DNA from: Streptomyces broussonetiae
GTDB lineage: Bacteria; Actinomycetota; Actinomycetes; Streptomycetales; Streptomycetaceae
DNA length: 64,000 nucleotides
Direction of reading: 5' to 3'
Assembly (NCBI RefSeq): GCF_009796285.1
Contig: NZ_CP047020.1
Coordinates: 1,364,001-1,428,000, forward strand
Part shown: positions 59,872 through 64,000 of the stretch, one piece after another
Layout: each line of letters begins with the position of its first letter
Numbering within the stretch: the stretch's first letter is position 1
The notes under the pieces: generated by a model
What the model saw: the letters and a program-made list of their open reading frames with translations, nothing else
The model's database searches: none
What the model was told of the DNA's origin: nothing
Made by a program: the position numbers and the translations under genes

Positions 59872-61164
59872 TCACTTGCGGCCGGGTGTCCAGTTCATGC
59901 CCCAGCCGTAGGCACGGTCCACGGTCCGCTGCGGGCTCACCGCGCGCTCCGGCACCAGATAGCGCGCCTCGCGCTGCACCAGGAGATCGCCGCCGGTGTT
60001 CGTGATCAGCGCGAGCGCGCACACGGTGGAGGGGACCGTGCACTCGTCGAGCGAGAAGTCGATCGCTGCGCCGTGCTGGGGCTGCAGGGTGACGGTGGCA
60101 TGCAGGTCGGCGAAGGAGCTGGCGCCCTCGTAGATCGTGACGAAGACGAGGATGCGCCGGAAGTCCTGCCGGTGGTCCAGGTTGATGGTGAGGTTCTCCC
60201 CGGCGGCCACGGCTCCGGTGCGGTCGTCGCCGTCGAGATGGATGTACGGGGGCCGGTGCAGTGATCCGAAGGCGTTGCCGAGCGCCTGGACGACGCCCTT
60301 GCGGCCGTCGGCGAGTTCGTACAGGGCGCACAGGTCGAGGTCGAGGTCGAGGTCGCCACGGCCGCCGCCTCCCCAGCGGCCGCCCCAGCCCGAAAGCTGT
60401 TTGCGGACCTGCCAGTTGAGGTTCACCCGCATGACACCGGACGTTCCGCCTTGTTTGGCGAGCGAGACGGAGGGTGCGGCCTTCGTGAGGGTGACCTTGG
60501 ACAGGCGGACCGGCCGGGCCGCGGGCGGCTGGGCGGCGACCGGAGGGGACGCGGGCGAGGGCGGGGGCGGGGGCGCCACGGGCGCGGGAGGCGTGACCAC
60601 CGGGTGCGGGGCCGCCGTGGCGGGCGGTGCGGCGTGCTGGGGTTCGTCCACGGTGATCCCGAAGTCCGTTGCCAGGCCTTCGAGTCCGCTGCTGTAGCCC
60701 TGGGCGACGGCGCGGAACTTCCAGCCGCCCTGGCGGCGGTAGAACTCACCGAGCACGAAGGCTGTCTCCGAGGTCGCGCCGGGGCTGTCGAAGCGGACGA
60801 CGACCGCCCCGCTCGCGGCGTCGGTCACCTCGACATAGAGGCCCGGCACCTGCCCGAACGTCCCACCGTCGGCGGAGGCGGCGAGGACGATCCGCTCGAT
60901 CGCGCCCTCCACGCGCGTGAGGTCGACGCCAAGGACGTCGGTGACCTGTCCGCCGGCCGTCCGTTTGCCCTCGTGGCGCACCGCGCCGGAGGAGTGGGCG
61001 GGCTGGTTGTAGAAGACGAAGTCCCCGGCGGATCGGACCTTTCCGGCGGTGAGCAACAGCGCCGAGGCGTCCGCGTCGGGCACGCCGGGACCGGAGCGCC
61101 AGCCCAATTCGACCCGCAGGGCCGTGATCGGCACCGGCGCGTTCGACCCTTTCGACATTGACAT
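59872..61164 (-). CDS. double TerD-domain protein (tellurium-resistance/stress family)
   Basis: 430 residues with two TerD folds. The first (about 1-180) has [54 protein letters not shown] and [26 protein letters not shown]. The second (about 240-430) has [26 protein letters not shown] (acidic calcium-binding stretch), [15 protein letters not shown] and [16 protein letters not shown] Pro/Ala-rich linker (185-235) separates them. TerD-like proteins bind calcium and are linked to tellurite, phage and oxidative-stress resistance in Streptomyces. No other ter gene is in the window. Two ATGs two codons apart are possible starts. Confidence 0.92.
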   Translation of the reverse strand: MSMSKGSNAPVPITALRVELGWRSGPGVPDADASALLLTAGKVRSAGDFVFYNQPAHSSGAVRHEGKRTAGGQVTDVLGVDLTRVEGAIERIVLAASADGGTFGQVPGLYVEVTDAASGAVVVRFDSPGATSETAFVLGEFYRRQGGWKFRAVAQGYSSGLEGLATDFGITVDEPQHAAPPATAAPHPVVTPPAPVAPPPPPSPASPPVAAQPPAARPVRLSKVTLTKAAPSVSLAKQGGTSGVMRVNLNWQVRKQLSGWGGRWGGGGRGDLDLDLDLCALYELADGRKGVVQALGNAFGSLHRPPYIHLDGDDRTGAVAAGENLTINLDHRQDFRRILVFVTIYEGASSFADLHATVTLQPQHGAAIDFSLDECTVPSTVCALALITNTGGDLLVQREARYLVPERAVSPQRTVDRAYGWGMNWTPGRK

Positions 61165-61447
61165 GTCCGCCCCAATCCGTGTCGCCTTCCGGGCGCCCGC
61201 CCGTGCCGTGATCCCTACCCACGGAACCTGTTACGGGTCCGGTGAACTCCCCCGAGCAGGACGGGAAGATCACCGGTCGACCGCCGGTAACCCCACAGAA
61301 AGGCTGCCATTACAGGATCCAAACGTAGGTCGGCGCCCTATTTTGCCAACTTCGCTCGGATTGGGGATCCCAGGTCACTGCCGACACGGAAAAGAACCCT
61401 CTTATCGGTCTCCCCAACGAGCACATCGTGGGCTTAACTTATGTGCC

Positions 61448-61885
61448 ATGACCTCCCCCCGCTCCACTTATGGTGGCGGCTACTACTCCGCCTCCTTCCC
61501 GGACACCCCGATCTACGACTCCCTCGTCGCCGAGCGGGGCACCCCGCAGATCGCTCCGATCCGGGTCCCCGCCGCCTACGACACGGGCAGCAACCTGCCC
61601 GCCCTGCCGTCGGCACTGCCCGCCCTCCCGGCGGCCCCCTCCCCGCAGGTCCCCGCCTACGGTTACCCGCAGACGCCGCAGCCCGCACCGCTGCAGCAGG
61701 CGCCCACCGCCTACATCCCGCAGCAGGCGAGCGCCCCGCGGGGTTACCCCGGCCCGCAGGCCCAGCAGCCCCAGCGCCCGATGGGGACGGGCACGGGATA
61801 CGAGGCCATGCGCCCGGCCTCGCCGCGGCCCGGTCCTGCTCCCTACCAGGACCCGTACAACAACCAGCAGTACCGCGGCTACTGA
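61448..61885 (+). CDS. DUF6643-type proline/glutamine-rich protein
   Basis: 145 residues. The first ~45 residues are well conserved among Streptomyces (TYGGGYYSASFPDTPIYDSL, VAERGTPQIAPIRVP); the rest is Pro/Gln/Ala-rich, ending YQDPYNNQQYRGY, and likely disordered. No membrane segment or signal is present. The function is unknown. It is divergent from the TerD gene across 283 AT-richer bases that must hold both promoters; the TGTGCC before the ATG gives no ribosome-binding site, so it may be leaderless or weakly translated. Confidence 0.8.
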   Translation: MTSPRSTYGGGYYSASFPDTPIYDSLVAERGTPQIAPIRVPAAYDTGSNLPALPSALPALPAAPSPQVPAYGYPQTPQPAPLQQAPTAYIPQQASAPRGYPGPQAQQPQRPMGTGTGYEAMRPASPRPGPAPYQDPYNNQQYRGY

Positions 61886-61930
61886 TCGGCGTCCCCTCGC
61901 GCTGTCGGTGCCACCTGGCACGATGGCGTC

Positions 61931-62755
61931 ATGGGACACGCCGAGGTGCAGTCGATCCACATTCATCCGGTCAAGGCGTTCCGGGGATTTGCGCCCCGGG
62001 AGGCTGTGGTGGAGCCCTGGGGGCTGACCGGGGACCGACGCTGGACACTGATCGACGACGGGGGAAAGGTCGTCACACAGCGCGAGCAGCCGCGCCTCGC
62101 GCTGGCCGCCGCCGAGCTTCTGACCGGCGGCGGCGTCCGTCTGTCCGCACCCGGCCGAACGCCGTTGACGGTGCCGGTGCCCCAGCCGGCCGGGACCATG
62201 CCGGTGAGTGTGTTCGGCACCAAAGTGGAGGCGGTCCCGGCCACGGCGCAGGCGCATGCCTGGTGCAGCGACTATCTCGGCGCGGACGTCCGCCTGGTGC
62301 ACATGGACGATCCGGCCACCCGTCGCCCCGTCGACCCCGCGTACGCCCTGCCCGGTGAGACGGTGAGCTTCGCCGACGGCTATCCCCTGCTGGTCGCCAC
62401 GGCGGCCTCCCTCGACGCCCTCAACTCCTGGCTGGCGGAAGGCGCTCACGCCCACGAGGGCCCGCTGCCGATGAACCGCTTCCGGCCCAATCTCGTCATC
62501 GCAGGCACCGAGCCCTGGGCCGAGGACCACTGGTCACGGATCGCGGTCGGCGAGGTGCTCTTCCGCGTCGCGAAGCCGAGCGGCCGGTGCGTGGTCACCA
62601 CCGTCGACCAGGACACCGCCGTACGCGGCCGGGAACCCCTGCTCACCCTGGCCCGCCACCGCAAGATCGGCTCGAAGCTGGTCTTCGGCCAGAACCTGGT
62701 CCCGCTCTCGCCCGGCACGATCAGGCTGGGGGACCGGGTCCGGGTGCTGGAGTGA
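61931..62755 (+). CDS. MOSC-domain protein (with N-terminal MOSC_N beta-barrel)
   Basis: 274 residues. The N-terminal MOSC_N barrel (MGHAEVQSIHIHPVKAFRGF, GLTGDRRWTLIDDGGKVV) is followed by the MOSC core with MNRFRPNLVIAGTEPWAEDHW and the conserved Cys in SGRCVVTTVDQDT. Members relate to the molybdenum-cofactor sulfurase C-terminus and to the amidoxime reductase mARC, so it may be an Mo-dependent reductase of N-hydroxylated compounds. It is the second MOSC protein in the window. A -10-like CACGAT six bases before the ATG suggests a leaderless transcript. Confidence 0.9.
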   Translation: MGHAEVQSIHIHPVKAFRGFAPREAVVEPWGLTGDRRWTLIDDGGKVVTQREQPRLALAAAELLTGGGVRLSAPGRTPLTVPVPQPAGTMPVSVFGTKVEAVPATAQAHAWCSDYLGADVRLVHMDDPATRRPVDPAYALPGETVSFADGYPLLVATAASLDALNSWLAEGAHAHEGPLPMNRFRPNLVIAGTEPWAEDHWSRIAVGEVLFRVAKPSGRCVVTTVDQDTAVRGREPLLTLARHRKIGSKLVFGQNLVPLSPGTIRLGDRVRVLE

Positions 62756-62941
62756 CCCGGGGAAAGTCCGCACGAGGCGGGAACCGCAACCGGGTTCCGG
62801 TCGTTGAGAGAGCATGAGAAACGCATGAGAAGCCGCGTGCGTGACCGTCCGCGGCGGACGTGATGTCGCTCTCTCTTGCCCCGGGGCGCGGACGCTCACC
62901 CGCGCCGGGGGGCTATGACGGAGCGAAGGGGGGTGGGGACC

Positions 62942-63547
62942 ATGCGGGCCATCACCGGCTTGTGGCGCTGGCGGCGCAATCCGCTGCGCCGCGCGACAGA
63001 CCTGACCGAGGCATGGGTGGCCCTCGTGGCGCTGGTGCTGATCGCCGTGGCCGCGCCCGTGACGGGCTGCCTGGTCGGCGCCGTCGCCCAGGACTGCCTG
63101 CAGCGCTCCGTGCGCGAGCAGCAGCACACACGCCACCTCGTCAGGGCCACCGTCGTGCGTGACCTGGGGGACGCCCCACTGGAGGCCGATCCCGACACCA
63201 CCACGGCGCGCGAGGTCCGTCACCGTGTCCTCGCCGACTGGACCGCGCCGGACGGCACGCTTGAGCACGGCGCGACCCTGGCGAGCCTCAAGTCCCCGCA
63301 CCCGGGCGACCACTTCAGCCTCTGGACGGACCCGCACGGCCGAATAACCACCCGGCCGCTGGATTCTCCCACCGCGACGACGCACGCGGTGCTGGCCGGC
63401 CTCGGCACGGCCCTGCTGATCGCGGGCCTGGTCGAGAGCGCCCGGCGGGTGGCGGTCTGGCGCATGGTCCGCCGGCGGTACGCACGCTGGGACCAGGCCT
63501 GGGACCGTGCGGGCCCGGACTGGGGCAAGGCGGGCACCGGCAGCTGA
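62942..63547 (+). CDS. Rv1733c-like two-TM membrane protein (second copy)
   Basis: 201 residues, related to the protein encoded near the left end of the window: both share WRRNPLRR/WQRNPLRR at the N-terminus, a membrane helix about 23-47, a charged loop with VLADWTAPDGT, a GDHFSLWTDPHG motif aligned to GDTVSVWFDGQG, a second helix about 147-166 and a basic tail with RRRYARWDQAWDRAGPDW. Function is unknown. The start ATG follows a G-rich ribosome-binding site. It is transcribed alone. Confidence 0.78.
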   Translation: MRAITGLWRWRRNPLRRATDLTEAWVALVALVLIAVAAPVTGCLVGAVAQDCLQRSVREQQHTRHLVRATVVRDLGDAPLEADPDTTTAREVRHRVLADWTAPDGTLEHGATLASLKSPHPGDHFSLWTDPHGRITTRPLDSPTATTHAVLAGLGTALLIAGLVESARRVAVWRMVRRRYARWDQAWDRAGPDWGKAGTGS

Positions 63548-63778
63548 CGGGCCGACGGCTCTGGTCAACCCACCCTGCACGCACACGCTACGGTGGACCA
63601 TCCGAGACGCTTTCGGCGACAACCCGCGGAGCAACGAGCCGCAGGGGCACGCAGGTTTTCGGGAGCGTGAACGCGCACGGACCCCAGGGTCGGGCACGAC
63701 AGCGCTCCCGGCACCGGCGGCACGGCCCCGTGCGGGAGCGAGCCATCAGGTACGACGAGGTGGGGGCACAGCAACGCC

Positions 63779-64000
63779 ATGGCACAGGGCACGGTCCAGG
63801 TGACGCACACCGGTACGTCGCGGTGGCGGCGCCGCACGGGTGAGTACCCTTCGCTCGCCGCCGCCCTGGAGGCCGCCGCCGACGGCGACGTCCTCACCAT
63901 CGCCCCGGGCACCTACCGGGAGAATCTCGTCGTCCAGCGGGCGGTGACGCTCCGCGGCCCCGAGGGCTCCCCCGGCTCGGTGCGGATCGCACCCGTGGAC
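63779..64000 (+). CDS. right-handed beta-helix repeat protein, N-terminal part (3' end outside window)
   Basis: 74 residues are visible: MAQGTVQVTHTGTSRWRRR, TGEYPSLAAALEAAADGDVL, TIAPGTYRENLVVQRAVTL and GPEGSPGSVRIAPVD. The pattern PGTYRENLVV...VTLRG is the start of a parallel beta-helix (pectate-lyase-like). In actinobacteria this start is typical of large proteins that carry a beta-helix followed by an AAA ATPase domain, but the rest lies outside the window. GAGGTGGGGG precedes the ATG. Confidence 0.8.
   Translation, partial: MAQGTVQVTHTGTSRWRRRTGEYPSLAAALEAAADGDVLTIAPGTYRENLVVQRAVTLRGPEGSPGSVRIAPVD

Noticed and set aside
59872..61164. A complete tellurium-resistance ter operon
   Set aside because: Only one double-TerD gene is present; no terA, terB, terC or terZ neighbours.

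Overview
High-GC actinobacterial chromosomal DNA, almost certainly Streptomyces. The grounds are the GC-rich third codon positions, the many GTG starts, ATGA/GTGA overlaps between operon partners, several apparently leaderless promoters, and the families present (DUF6643, Rv1733c-like, TerD, an amino-acid-utilisation operon, PadR/GntR/MarR/AraC regulators). All calls come from reading the sequence and its translations by eye; no database search was run. No tRNA, rRNA, CRISPR array, phage module or secondary-metabolite core enzyme was seen.

Layout. 0-7.5 kb: the end of a flavin reductase, an Rv1733c-like membrane protein, an acetylxylan-esterase-like hydrolase, a HutC-type GntR regulator with a candidate operator, a PadR/methyltransferase pair, a SnoaL-like protein, a multiply frameshifted pseudogene and a cytochrome P450. 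7.5-9 kb: a short divergent Rho-like protein with a strong promoter and a C-rich leader. 9-12.7 kb: a D,D-carboxypeptidase convergent on two polyprenol-dependent mannosyltransferases. 12.9-18.7 kb: a minus-strand operon for asparagine/glutamine use (GntR regulator, permease, asparaginase, aspartase, glutaminase). 18.7-21.3 kb: uppP and a fluoride-exporter operon (crcB, DUF190, crcB). 21.5-23.3 kb: decayed galactan-degradation genes (GH42 and GH53 fragments). 23.3-28.1 kb: a two-component system divergent from an ABC exporter.

28-35 kb: a VOC protein, MarR, a PqqB-like protein, a channel-like membrane protein, SseB, a decayed fucosidase abutting a truncated AraC regulator, a second NAD kinase and a Tat-exported hydrolase. 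35.5-38.4 kb: a three-domain MOSC-reductase-ferredoxin fusion with a CGNR regulator. 38.6-40.5 kb: an ArsR repressor divergent from a nickel/cobalt permease preceded by a cobalamin riboswitch. 41-47.3 kb: a purine-type permease and a xanthine-dehydrogenase-like operon whose catalytic gene carries one in-frame TGA. 48-53.4 kb: AraC regulator, an SDR broken by a 16-bp duplication, a MarR remnant, a GAF/PucR regulator and a 3-hydroxybutyrate dehydrogenase. 53.5-64 kb: Nudix, Lnt, an O-antigen-ligase-like protein, an Asp/Glu racemase, an HpnB-like glycosyltransferase, a 173-bp MITE-like element, a double TerD protein, DUF6643, a MOSC protein, a second Rv1733c-like protein and the start of a beta-helix protein.

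Two themes stand out. The first is the number of broken genes (eight to nine, several next to intact regulators), which suggests an accessory region under relaxed selection. The second is metal and cofactor biology (nickel/cobalt with B12 control, fluoride, molybdenum enzymes and MOSC proteins, PqqB). The most unusual intact gene is the Rho paralogue: its primary RNA-binding aromatic residues are replaced, and it has serine at the position of a bicyclomycin-resistance substitution known from E. coli.
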